From Flavobacterium luteolum (GTDB lineage: Bacteria; Bacteroidota; Bacteroidia; Flavobacteriales; Flavobacteriaceae), in contig NZ_CP114286.1 in NCBI RefSeq assembly GCF_027111275.1, forward strand, positions 4,698,501-4,762,500: a DNA stretch of 64,000 bases. Reading direction: 5' to 3'. This document shows positions 48,207-57,480 of the stretch, piece after piece. The notes below the pieces were generated by a model, which saw only the letters and a program-made list of their open reading frames with translations, was not told where the DNA came from and did not search any database. The translations under genes were made by a program, and so were the position numbers. Each line of letters starts with the position of its first letter. Position 1 is the stretch's first letter.

Positions 48207-50228
48207 ATGAAAAAATATATTTATACTGCATTTGTGCTCCTTGCTCTTGGAACAGTTTCCTGCAATGAGGACTTTTTAGAAACTACTTCGCCTTCTAAAT
48301 TAAGTTCGCAAACAGTTTTCAATACAACTTCTATGGCTAAAGCAGCCGTTATGGGAGTTTATGGAAAAATAACAGATACTTACATTTACGGGCAAAAACT
48401 GTCTGTAAACTGGCAGGGAGTTAGTGATATTGAAACCAATTCCGGATTCTCGACAACGGGATATAACTCTACAAGTTCTGATTCCGGCGCCGGTAATTTT
48501 TATGACGATCCCTATAATACTACTACCAAATGGGAGAGCTTGTTTCAGTTTGCCGAATTGGCTTCATCTGCTGTAGATGGTATTCGCAATTCTCCTGTTT
48601 TTGAATCTAAAGCAAATGAGATGAAGCCTCTTTTAGGAGAAGCTTTAACTCTTAAAGCCTTAGCTTATTTTGAACTGGTTAGATTTTGGGGTGATATCCC
48701 TTATAAAGGCGAACCATCAAAATCAGATCTTTCTAATGTCTATATCGGAAAAACAGACAGAGATGTAGTTTACGCAGAATTGGTAAAAGATTTAACCGAA
48801 GCTGTAGGATACCTGCCATATCTTAAAATGGCTCCGGAATATACTACTGCAGAACGTATTTCTAAGGCTTTCGCTAAAGGATTATTAGCGAGAGTGGCAC
48901 TGTTTGCAGGAGGGTGGTCATTGCATGACGGTAATCTTTTCTCCGATGAAAATGTAGAACATCATCCAACCATGCAGGCTGAAAACGGATATTACGTAGG
49001 ACGTGTTAAAAACTGGCGCGATTACTATCAAATTGCCGCGCAGCAAACGGCAGAAATTTTAGGCAGTTCAGAACATCAGCATAGTTTAGATCCTAATTAT
49101 GAGAATATATGGAAAACAGTTTGTAATCTAGGGCAGAATGCTTCAAATGAAAACTTATTCGAGGTTGCTTTTGGTCTTGGAAATAACGGAGATATTGGTT
49201 CATTAATGGGGTATGAAGTAGCTTCTAATACCAAATATGGTTCAAGAGGTTTTGGAGGAAGTTATGTGAGTTCACAAGCTTATTATTTTTATTCTTTTGA
49301 TCCAGATGATTTACGCAGGGATACTACTTTGTCCTGGACCAGTTATGGAAGCGAAAACAAAGAGACAATGAAAACAGATGCTCTTAGTGTTAGTTTTGCA
49401 AAATGGCGTCTTGACTGGATGAATCCTTCTTATTTGTCTTTGCATAAAACAGCGAATTCCCGTATTGCCACTGGGGTAAATTGGATCATAATGCGTTATT
49501 CCGATATTTATTTGATGTTTGCCGAAGCAGAAAGCCAGTTGTCTAATCCAGATAATGTTAATGCTGTGGCAAAAATGTCTCCGCGTCAGGCATTAGAAAC
49601 TGTGAGAGCCCGTGCTTTTGGAAGTAATTCATCAAAAGTAAAACAATATGATGCTAATTTCTTCAATGCTATTGTGAATGAGCGTGCATGGGAATTTGGC
49701 TGTGAAGCTATTCGTAAACATGATTTGGTAAGATGGGGACTTTTATACGATAAAATTGAAACCATGAAAAAAACATTGTGTTTAATGCTGGACAATCAAC
49801 AGGCGGTTACCATTTTTGACAAAACGTATCAGGCATCTGACTTTCCGCAGACAATTTATTACAAGTTCAAGAATGCAGAATATATCGATAAGAGTTCGAT
49901 TAATTATTACAGAAATTTAGGAGCCAGCCCGGGACCGGAGTATTTATCTGCTTCATGGTTTACCAAAAATGCGCAGAAACCAACCAGTGGAACAAATAAA
50001 AATTATATTGACTGGCCGGTACGTATTTTATTAGCTGGTACAGGTATTAATAAATCGTACGATTATTCCAGTTTCTTAGGTTCTATGGCTAATGGAGGTG
50101 AAATACAATCCAATTTAGTGCAATACGCCATGGGAAATAAAAGCTGTAATTACAGACATTATTTCTGTATATATTATGAAGATTTATTTGAATCTAAAGG
50201 TAATCTGACCAACTCTTATGGATACTAA
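48207..50228 (+). CDS. SusD/RagB-family surface glycan-binding lipoprotein
   Basis: 673 residues. Lipobox LALGTVSCNEDF (Cys near 19). SusD features: N-terminal part FLETTSPSKLSS, helical TPR-like core (LGEALTLKALAYFELVRFWG, GLLARVALFAGG) and C-terminal RagB part (IMRYSDIYLMFAEAESQL, VNERAWEFGCEAIRKHDLVRW split over the end). It forms the lid on SusC that captures pectin oligosaccharides. It lies 12 bases after the SusC gene. Confidence 0.96.
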   Translation: MKKYIYTAFVLLALGTVSCNEDFLETTSPSKLSSQTVFNTTSMAKAAVMGVYGKITDTYIYGQKLSVNWQGVSDIETNSGFSTTGYNSTSSDSGAGNFYDDPYNTTTKWESLFQFAELASSAVDGIRNSPVFESKANEMKPLLGEALTLKALAYFELVRFWGDIPYKGEPSKSDLSNVYIGKTDRDVVYAELVKDLTEAVGYLPYLKMAPEYTTAERISKAFAKGLLARVALFAGGWSLHDGNLFSDENVEHHPTMQAENGYYVGRVKNWRDYYQIAAQQTAEILGSSEHQHSLDPNYENIWKTVCNLGQNASNENLFEVAFGLGNNGDIGSLMGYEVASNTKYGSRGFGGSYVSSQAYYFYSFDPDDLRRDTTLSWTSYGSENKETMKTDALSVSFAKWRLDWMNPSYLSLHKTANSRIATGVNWIIMRYSDIYLMFAEAESQLSNPDNVNAVAKMSPRQALETVRARAFGSNSSKVKQYDANFFNAIVNERAWEFGCEAIRKHDLVRWGLLYDKIETMKKTLCLMLDNQQAVTIFDKTYQASDFPQTIYYKFKNAEYIDKSSINYYRNLGASPGPEYLSASWFTKNAQKPTSGTNKNYIDWPVRILLAGTGINKSYDYSSFLGSMANGGEIQSNLVQYAMGNKSCNYRHYFCIYYEDLFESKGNLTNSYGY

Positions 50229-50253
50229 ACCTAAACTTGTAAAATTGGAAGAA

Positions 50254-51843
50254 ATGAAAAAAAATATAATATTCGGACTGTTTTCTTTGCTTGCTTTAGT
50301 ATTTGTAAGCTGCGAAAAAGATTATAATGACTGGGAAGTAGAAGAAGGACATGAACGTCTTTTTAAAGCTTTGATTTTTGAGGTTTCTAAAGTAGAATCA
50401 ACACAGGTAGAATTAAAATTCACAAAATCAATAGATGCCACTAAATACATTTTTGAATTTAGTAAAGATAGTTTACAATTCAATCAGATTGTAAAAACAG
50501 TCGAATTGAAAAGTGCTGATTTGGTTCCTTTTGCAACTTCAACGAATCAGACCAAAGTAGAGTATCGTGAACTATTTAGTGAGCTGGATGGTGATTCCGG
50601 TTATTCGGTTCGTATGAAAAGTGTAAGTGAAGCAACCGGACTTGAATCTAAGCTAAGTCAGATCTTTTTTAGAACCCCTGCCGAGCAATTATTTAAAAGT
50701 TATACTCCGGCAGCAAATAGTTTAACTGTTGACTGGACTATTTCTCCAAGAGTGACTAAAGTAGCTTTATTCGATCAGGCGGGAGTAAATATTAGAGAAA
50801 TTCCATTAACAGATCAGCAGAAAACAACAGGAACTTTAGTTATAGATAATTTAGCCATTGGAACTAGTTATATAGTAAAAATTTTGAATGAGTCAAATGT
50901 GAGAGGTTCGCTAAATGTTAGAACTACCGGTATATTTGATAGTACTATTTATAATGTCCTACCCGCTGATAACGCAACTACAATTGCTGCAGCGATTAGT
51001 GGCCTCGTAGCTACGGGTTCTAAAAACTTTACTATTGTTTTCGATAAAAACACCACTTATAATATTGGAGGAGATATTACTATTCCGACTGGCGTTAATG
51101 ATATTGCTTTTGTGGGAGTTGCTGATTCTAACGGTGTACTGCCAAAATTGCTTAATGCCCGTTTTAGAGTACAAACCCAGATTAATGATTTAATTATTCA
51201 ATATTTGAACACCACTTCTGCAGCAGCATTTTTTATTGATTTGGGAACTAAAAATGTACACAACATTAATATTGATGGCTGTGAAATAGATAATATTAAC
51301 TCTATAGTACGTTTAAGTGGTACTTCTGTAGTCAATGATGTAAATGTTACCAATAGCAAGATTTCCAGAACAGGAGGTTATGGTGTTTTCAACGTAGCCG
51401 CAGGACAGGTTATTAATTCGATAACAGCTCAAAATTGTACCTTAACCGAAATCAGTACTCGTTTTGCTGATGTTCGTGTGGCAACAAAAATTAATTTTTC
51501 AAACATCACTTGTGTCAATATCACCACAGCAATGGGACATTTATGGCTATTTGATAATGCAAAACCGGTACAGCTTACGATTCAGAATATGATAATTGGA
51601 GGTGCAAATGGAGGCGCTAAAATCAATAGTACCAATGGTACTTATGCAAGTATTCCAATTTCGTACGCAGGTAGTTATATAACCAAAGATTTAATTGTCG
51701 ATGCCAGACCATTTACAGGTATTACAGCAGTTCCGTTAGATATTTATGGTTTATTTGTAAATCCTGCTGTTGGCGATTTTCATATAAAAGAAGGTACAGG
51801 TTTCGCTGGTACAGGTGTAGCAGGTGATAAAAGATGGTTTTAA
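50254..51843 (+). CDS. DUF5123-type surface lipoprotein, likely glycan-binding
   Basis: About 529 residues from the ATG at 50254, chosen because it gives a lipoprotein signal (LLALVFVSCEKDY, Cys near 20); the frame is open 12 codons further, overlapping the SusD stop. Two fibronectin-III-like domains (residues about 30-220) precede a right-handed beta-helix (residues about 240-500: NINIDGCEIDNINSIVRLSG, VNDVNVTNSKIS) typical of DUF4957/DUF5123 proteins found in pectin loci. Surface binding of pectin is inferred; no catalytic residues were identified. Confidence 0.85.
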   Translation: MKKNIIFGLFSLLALVFVSCEKDYNDWEVEEGHERLFKALIFEVSKVESTQVELKFTKSIDATKYIFEFSKDSLQFNQIVKTVELKSADLVPFATSTNQTKVEYRELFSELDGDSGYSVRMKSVSEATGLESKLSQIFFRTPAEQLFKSYTPAANSLTVDWTISPRVTKVALFDQAGVNIREIPLTDQQKTTGTLVIDNLAIGTSYIVKILNESNVRGSLNVRTTGIFDSTIYNVLPADNATTIAAAISGLVATGSKNFTIVFDKNTTYNIGGDITIPTGVNDIAFVGVADSNGVLPKLLNARFRVQTQINDLIIQYLNTTSAAAFFIDLGTKNVHNINIDGCEIDNINSIVRLSGTSVVNDVNVTNSKISRTGGYGVFNVAAGQVINSITAQNCTLTEISTRFADVRVATKINFSNITCVNITTAMGHLWLFDNAKPVQLTIQNMIIGGANGGAKINSTNGTYASIPISYAGSYITKDLIVDARPFTGITAVPLDIYGLFVNPAVGDFHIKEGTGFAGTGVAGDKRWF

Positions 51844-51925
51844 TTTATAAATATTAATAGTTACAAGGGGAGTTATGACAATCATATTCCCTAAGTTATT
51901 ACTATACTAACATTGTATTTTTATT

Positions 51926-53422
51926 ATGTATAAAAAACTAACAGGCACTGTAATAGGGATATTTTGTATCTACAGTATATTATCCTTTATGCCTTCTCAA
52001 AAACGATATAAAAATTTAGATCCTTCTAAAGAGAAATTAAGAAACCAAGAGCCTTTAGAAGAACCTTTTGCTTTTCCGGGGGCGGAAGGCGGAGGTTCTA
52101 AAGCAACAGGCGGAAGAGGCGGAAAAGTAATCAAAGTCACTTCTTTAGAAGATACTGATACACCGGGAACTTTGCGAAATGCCATCAATCAGAAAGGGGC
52201 AAGAATTATAGTTTTTGATATCAGCGGAACGATTTATTTAAAGTCAGCTTTGCATATTAAGAACAATGATATTACCATTGCAGGTCAGACGGCACCCGGT
52301 GATGGTATTTGTGTGGCACACTACGATGTAAGTGTCAGTGCTGATAATGTTATCATGCGATACCTTCGTTTCCGAATGGGAGATCTAAACAAAATCGAAG
52401 CCGATGCACTTGGCGGACGTTTTCAAAAGAATGTTATTATCGATCATTGTTCTGTAAGCTGGTCAACGGACGAATGTGTTTCTTTCTATCAAAATGAAAA
52501 TTTTACGCTGCAGTGGTGTATAATTTCAGAAGCTTTAAAAAACTCTTTTCATGCCAAAGGATCTCACGGATATGGAGGAATTTGGGGCGGTAAAAATGCC
52601 ACGTTCCATCATAATTTAGTAGCCAGTAATGACAGTCGTAATCCTCGTTTGGGCGAATATGCCAATCATGCTTTTGCGCTTACCGATTTAGTTGATTTAC
52701 GTAATAACGTCATTTACAATTGGGGAGGCAATAGTTGTTATGGTGGCGAAGCTATGAATGTCAATATTGTAAACTGTTATTACAAACCAGGGCCAGCAAC
52801 TGTAAAAAAAGATCGTATTATTTCTATTGATAAAAATACGAAAGGGAATATTTCTCCCAATCCTGTATATAATATTTGGGGAAAATATTACATTAATGGA
52901 AATGTAATCGAAGGTTCTCCACAAACTACAAAAGACAATTGGACTTATGGCGTTTTCAATCAGTTTTCTCCCGGCTACGGTGCAGTTTCTGATGCTGATA
53001 AAAAGGCAATCAAACAAAATACACCTCACAAAGCCTTGCCTGTTACAACGCACACGGCTCAAAAGGCTTATGATCTAGTACTGCAATATGCAGGAGCATC
53101 TTTGATTCGCGATGCCGTTGATATTCGCATTATTAATGATGTCAAAAGTGGTAATGTAACGATTAAAGATGGAGGAAATGGCAGTAAAAATGGTATGATA
53201 GACACTCAGAATGCTGTAGGCGGATGGCCTAATTTAGCTTCTGGCATTACTTTAAAAGATACTGATAATGACGGAATGCCTGATGAATGGGAAAAAAGTA
53301 ATGGTCTTCATCCTGTAAAGAATGATGCAAATGGGCATAATCTCAGTAAAATCTACGACAATATCGAGGTCTATCTGAATAGCATAATAGCTAAACAGAC
53401 CGAAGAGCAGTTAAAATTATAA
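51926..53422 (+). CDS. Pectate lyase, polysaccharide lyase family 1
   Basis: 498 residues. An N-terminal hydrophobic helix (GTVIGIFCIYSILSFM) acts as signal or anchor. Beta-helix with the PL1 motifs AFPGAEGGG, GTLRNAINQKGARIIVFDIS, ITIAGQTAPGDGI, VIIDHCSVSWSTDEC and the catalytic Arg region SRNPRLGEYANHAF. A calcium-binding-like segment TDNDGMPDEWEK lies near the C-terminus. It cleaves demethylated galacturonan by beta-elimination, leaving 4,5-unsaturated ends, the substrates of GH105. It follows the DUF5123 gene by 82 bases with no clear terminator. Confidence 0.93.
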   Translation: MYKKLTGTVIGIFCIYSILSFMPSQKRYKNLDPSKEKLRNQEPLEEPFAFPGAEGGGSKATGGRGGKVIKVTSLEDTDTPGTLRNAINQKGARIIVFDISGTIYLKSALHIKNNDITIAGQTAPGDGICVAHYDVSVSADNVIMRYLRFRMGDLNKIEADALGGRFQKNVIIDHCSVSWSTDECVSFYQNENFTLQWCIISEALKNSFHAKGSHGYGGIWGGKNATFHHNLVASNDSRNPRLGEYANHAFALTDLVDLRNNVIYNWGGNSCYGGEAMNVNIVNCYYKPGPATVKKDRIISIDKNTKGNISPNPVYNIWGKYYINGNVIEGSPQTTKDNWTYGVFNQFSPGYGAVSDADKKAIKQNTPHKALPVTTHTAQKAYDLVLQYAGASLIRDAVDIRIINDVKSGNVTIKDGGNGSKNGMIDTQNAVGGWPNLASGITLKDTDNDGMPDEWEKSNGLHPVKNDANGHNLSKIYDNIEVYLNSIIAKQTEEQLKL

Positions 53423-53468
53423 TCCTTTTTAGAATTATTCAATTCGTTTTTGTTTTTAGTTAGCTCCG

Positions 53469-53498
53469 CCTGCAGAAAATAGTTTTGATTTTTGCAGG
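53469..53498 (+). terminator. Possible weak terminator after pectate lyase gene
   Basis: CCTGCAGAAAA and TTTTTGCAGG can pair, but no T run follows the stem. It may only attenuate transcription between PL1 and the next gene. Confidence 0.4.
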
Positions 53499-53538
53499 TA
53501 AGCCGACTATTGCAGACGTGTTTTATCTTTAGTACAAA

Positions 53539-56007
53539 ATGAAAATAGCAAAATATCAAAGAATAGCCTCATTCCTTTGTTTCATGCTGGCAACTGTCCA
53601 ACTAAATGCTCAGAAGCTAGTGTTGCAATATGATAAACCAGCATCCAATTGGAACGAAGCGCTTCCTATTGGAAATGGCCGTTTAGGTGCCATGATTTTT
53701 GGAAATCCGCAAAAAGAAGAATTACAGCTGAATGAAGAAACGATTTGGGCAGGAGAACCAGGGAATAATGTTCCTAAAAATACCTACACTAGTATTGAAG
53801 CTATCCGAAAGTTGATTTTTGATAAAAAGTACAAAGAAGCTCAGGATTTAGCCAATGAAACCTTCCCAAGAAAAGCACCTAAAGATTTAAATTATGGAAT
53901 GCCCTACCAAACGGCGGGCAGTTTATGGCTGGATTTTCCTGAGCACGAAAAATTTTCCGATTACAAGCGAGATTTAGATATTGAAAAAGCGGTCACTTCG
54001 GTTAGTTATAAAGTAAACGGCGTATCGTATAAAAGAGAAATTCTGGCTTCTTTTTCGGATGATGTTGTTATAGTAAAATTAACCGCAGACAAGAAAAAGA
54101 GCATTAGTTTTTCTATAACTTCTACAAGTCCGCAATTATTGCATTCCGTTAGAACGACAGAAAACAGATTAATTTTCGAAGGTACTTCTGGTAGCGTTGA
54201 TAATAAAGTTGGGAAAATAAATTACGTTGGTCAGGTTGGATGTACTTTAAAAGGAGGAACTTTAACTGTAAAAGCAGACAAACTTTTTATTGATAAAGCA
54301 GATGAGGTTGTAATCCGGATTGCACTGGCTACTAACTTTAAAAATTATAAGGATCTCTCAGAAAATCCGTTTCAGAAATCAGAAGCTGTTTTAGAAAAAG
54401 CATCTCAGAAAAACTATGCGACAGCTTATCAAAATCATGTTTCGGCTTATCAGAAATATTTTAATAGAGTTTCGTTGAATCTTGGGGATTCGCCCCAGTC
54501 AAAAAAAACAACTGATGTAAGGATTAAAGAATTCAATGCAAGTTATGATCCGCAGCTGGTGGCGCTTTATTTCCAGTTTGGAAGATATCTGCTTATTTCC
54601 AGTTCGCAGCCGGGGAACCAGCCAGCGAATCTTCAGGGAATTTGGAACCATAAATTAAGCCCGCCTTGGGATAGCAAATACACGGTAAATATTAATACCG
54701 AGATGAATTACTGGCCGGCTGAAACAACCAATCTGAGCGAGATGCATCAGCCGCTTTTCAGTATGCTGAAAGACTTAGCGGCAACGGGACAGGAAAGCGC
54801 AAAAGAAATGTATCACGCAAGAGGCTGGAACCTTCATCATAACACCGATTTATGGCGCATAACAGGAATTGTAGATGGCGGATTTTACGGAATGTGGCCA
54901 ATGGGAGGCGCATGGTTAACCCAGCATTTATGGCAGCATTATCTTTATACAGGCGATACAGCATTTCTAAAAGAGTATTACCCGGTTATGAAAGGGGCAG
55001 CGCAGTTTTACCTTGACGTGCTTCAGGAAGAACCAGAGAAAAAATGGTTAGTGGTATCACCATCCATTTCTCCTGAAAATACCTATCAAGGCGGTATCGG
55101 GGTTTCTGCGGGAACTACAATGGATAATCAGCTGGTTTTTGATGTCTTCAACAATATAATCAATGCTTCTAAAGTGCTGGAAACGGATAAGAATTTTGCT
55201 GATTCGGTTGCAGTGGCTTTAAAACGATTGCCGCCGATGCAGATAGGGCAACATTCGCAATTGCAGGAATGGCTGCACGATTGGGATAAGCCAAATGATA
55301 AACACCGACATATTTCGCATTTGTACGGATTATTTCCTTCTGGTCAGTTATCTCCTTTAAGAACGCCCGAATTGGTTGAAGCGGCAAAAAACACTTTAAT
55401 ATCAAGAGGAGATGTTTCTACCGGCTGGTCGATGGGGTGGAAAGTAAACTGGTGGGCCCGCTTATTAGACGGCAATAAAGCCTTTAAACTAATTAAAGAT
55501 CAGCTTCGTCCGGCACCAATGGAAAGCAAAGGAGAATCAGGAGGCACTTATCCAAATCTTTTTGATGCACATCCGCCATTTCAAATCGATGGTAATTTTG
55601 GCTGTACTGCCGGCATATCTGAAATGCTCTTGCAAAGTTATGATGGCGTGGTTCATTTACTGCCTGCTTTGCCAGATGAATGGACAAAAGGAAATGTATC
55701 GGGTTTGAAAGTACAGGGAGGTTTTGAAATTAAAGAAATGAAATGGGATAAAGGCAGCATTATTTCAGTAACCATCAAATCAAATTTAGGAGGAAATCTT
55801 CGTTTGAGAAGTTATTCAAAACTAAAAGGTAAAGGTTTGATAACTGCTGAAGGAGAAAATCCCAATTCCTTTTTTAAAATACCAGAAGTGCAAAGTCCAA
55901 TCATTTCAGCCAAAGCGAAATTAATTGGATTAAAAAGTCCAAAAGTTTTTGAATATGATATCACAACAGAAAAAGCAGGGAGTTATACTTTTTATGCTGA
56001 GGAATAA
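53539..56007 (+). CDS. GH95 glycoside hydrolase, second copy
   Basis: 822 residues with a signal peptide (FLCFMLATVQLNAQ). Same layout as the first GH95: [48 protein letters not shown] and [12 protein letters not shown], so all catalytic residues are present. As in the first copy, Thr occupies the position two before the first catalytic Asn. The two copies diverge clearly in the first 300 residues and in the loop after SPSISPE (the first copy is longer there), so different linkages are likely. Confidence 0.92.
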   Translation: MKIAKYQRIASFLCFMLATVQLNAQKLVLQYDKPASNWNEALPIGNGRLGAMIFGNPQKEELQLNEETIWAGEPGNNVPKNTYTSIEAIRKLIFDKKYKEAQDLANETFPRKAPKDLNYGMPYQTAGSLWLDFPEHEKFSDYKRDLDIEKAVTSVSYKVNGVSYKREILASFSDDVVIVKLTADKKKSISFSITSTSPQLLHSVRTTENRLIFEGTSGSVDNKVGKINYVGQVGCTLKGGTLTVKADKLFIDKADEVVIRIALATNFKNYKDLSENPFQKSEAVLEKASQKNYATAYQNHVSAYQKYFNRVSLNLGDSPQSKKTTDVRIKEFNASYDPQLVALYFQFGRYLLISSSQPGNQPANLQGIWNHKLSPPWDSKYTVNINTEMNYWPAETTNLSEMHQPLFSMLKDLAATGQESAKEMYHARGWNLHHNTDLWRITGIVDGGFYGMWPMGGAWLTQHLWQHYLYTGDTAFLKEYYPVMKGAAQFYLDVLQEEPEKKWLVVSPSISPENTYQGGIGVSAGTTMDNQLVFDVFNNIINASKVLETDKNFADSVAVALKRLPPMQIGQHSQLQEWLHDWDKPNDKHRHISHLYGLFPSGQLSPLRTPELVEAAKNTLISRGDVSTGWSMGWKVNWWARLLDGNKAFKLIKDQLRPAPMESKGESGGTYPNLFDAHPPFQIDGNFGCTAGISEMLLQSYDGVVHLLPALPDEWTKGNVSGLKVQGGFEIKEMKWDKGSIISVTIKSNLGGNLRLRSYSKLKGKGLITAEGENPNSFFKIPEVQSPIISAKAKLIGLKSPKVFEYDITTEKAGSYTFYAEE

Positions 56008-56079
56008 TTTGAAAGAGAGGCGTATTTTATATCAGAATGCTTTGGTTTTTGTCAGTAAGTACTAAAAAGTTTGATTTTT

Positions 56080-56114
56080 GTCAAATACCCCCTGACATTT
56101 TGCGTATTGACCTC
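56080..56114 (+). promoter_or_regulatory. Predicted HTCS operator, GH105-GH43 unit
   Basis: GTCAAATACCCCCTGACAT followed by TTTGCGTATTGACCTC. CCCCC to the -7 element is 48 bases and ACC to the -7 element has 23 bases between, as at the SusC site. Confidence 0.72.
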
Positions 56115-56135
56115 TCTATGTTCTGCGCTGAAAAG

Positions 56136-56143
56136 TAGTTTTG
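56136..56143 (+). promoter_or_regulatory. -7 promoter element TAGTTTTG for the GH105-GH43 unit
   Basis: Identical in sequence to the element before the SusC gene and at the same distance from the operator; 75 bases before the GH105 start. Confidence 0.7.
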
Positions 56144-56217
56144 TGATTATAAATTTTTAAATCATTCTCTTCAAAAATATGGATTGAATGAGTAATGCTT
56201 GATTAATAAACGTTGTT

Positions 56218-57453
56218 ATGTTTAAAGTAAAAAAAGAAAAAATAAAAATTCAGATGTTGAGACAGTTGCGTATTATGGCTCTTTTGTGCAGTTCCGTAAT
56301 CGCATTTGGGCAGAATCAAAAAAAGCCGTTTTCAGTACAGCTAGCCGAATCTGTAATGTATAATAATCCAGATGCATGGATGACCGATTTTCAGCAAAAG
56401 CCTTCATGGGGTTATGTGCAAGGTTTAGCTGCTCTTTCATTACAAGAAGTCAGTAAAGAAAAAAACGAATCAAAATATTTCGACTATGTCAAAAATACTT
56501 ATGCTAATGTATTGATTAACAAGCAAGGAATTATTGACGGCTATCGTTTAGAGTCTTTTAAACTTGACGATGTTAATTCGGGTAAGATATTATTTTCTTT
56601 ATATGAAAAAACAAAAGACGAACGCTATCGCATAGCAATTGAAGCACTTCATGAACAATTAAAAAAACAGCCAAGAATAGAAGAAGGAGTCTTTTGGCAT
56701 AAGAAAATTTATACCAATCAGGTTTGGTTAGACGGTTTGTATATGGGACTTCCGTTTTATGCACAGTATGCTGTAACATTTGGCGACGCTCAGGCTTTCG
56801 ATGATATTACGAAGTAATTGTTAACTGTACAAAAGCATTTAAAAGATTCCAAAACAGGATTGTATTATCACGGATGGGATGTCAGTAAAACCGTTTACTG
56901 GGCCGATCCTAAAACCGGACTATCCCAAAACTTTTGGGGACGTGGTGTAGGATGGCTATATATGGCATTGATAGATGTATTGGAATATCTTCCAGCCAAT
57001 CATAAAGATCGTAAAGCATTAGAAATCATGTTTCAGGATCTGAGCGATTCTCTGTTAAAAGTTCAGGATCCAGATACAGGAGTATGGTTTCAGGTGCTTA
57101 ATTATCCAAAACGAGAAGGTAATTATCGAGAAGCGACAGCCTCAGCAATGTTTGTTTATGGCTTAGCCAAAGGAATTCAATTAGAAGTTTTAAATAAAAA
57201 ATACCTTAAACACCTGAAAAAAGCCTATTCAGGTTTTAGGAAAGAGTTCATTAAAATAGATGCCAATAAGCAAATAGAAATTACTTCGTGTTGCGCGGGA
57301 GCTGGTTTAGGTCCTGCAGACAATCTTGTTCGAAACGGGACTTATGATTATTATATTCATGAAGCGGTTAGATCTAATGACGGTAAAGCGATTGGTCCTT
57401 TTATAATGGCTTGTTTAATGCTGGAAAAGCATCCTCAATGGGCGGTTCTTTAA
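56218..57453 (+). pseudogene. GH105 unsaturated rhamnogalacturonyl/glucuronyl hydrolase, interrupted by an in-frame stop
   Basis: The same frame codes for 199 residues, a TAA stop at 56815-56817, then 211 more. Joined, they make about 411 residues, normal for GH105 (YteR/YesR type). Part 1 has a signal peptide (MALLCSSVIAFGQ), WGYVQGLAALSLQEV and the catalytic Asp region QVWLDGLYMGLPFYAQY; part 2 has GLYYHGWDVSK, FWGRGVGWLYMALID, NYREATASAMFVYGLAKG and SCCAGAGLG. The stop falls at DDITK-stop-LLTVQKH, where CAA (Gln) to TAA would be a single change. The enzyme would normally remove the unsaturated uronate left by lyases. A sequencing error or suppression cannot be excluded. Confidence 0.88.
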
Positions 57454-57480
57454 TCTTAAATCGAAATTAAATATATTCAG

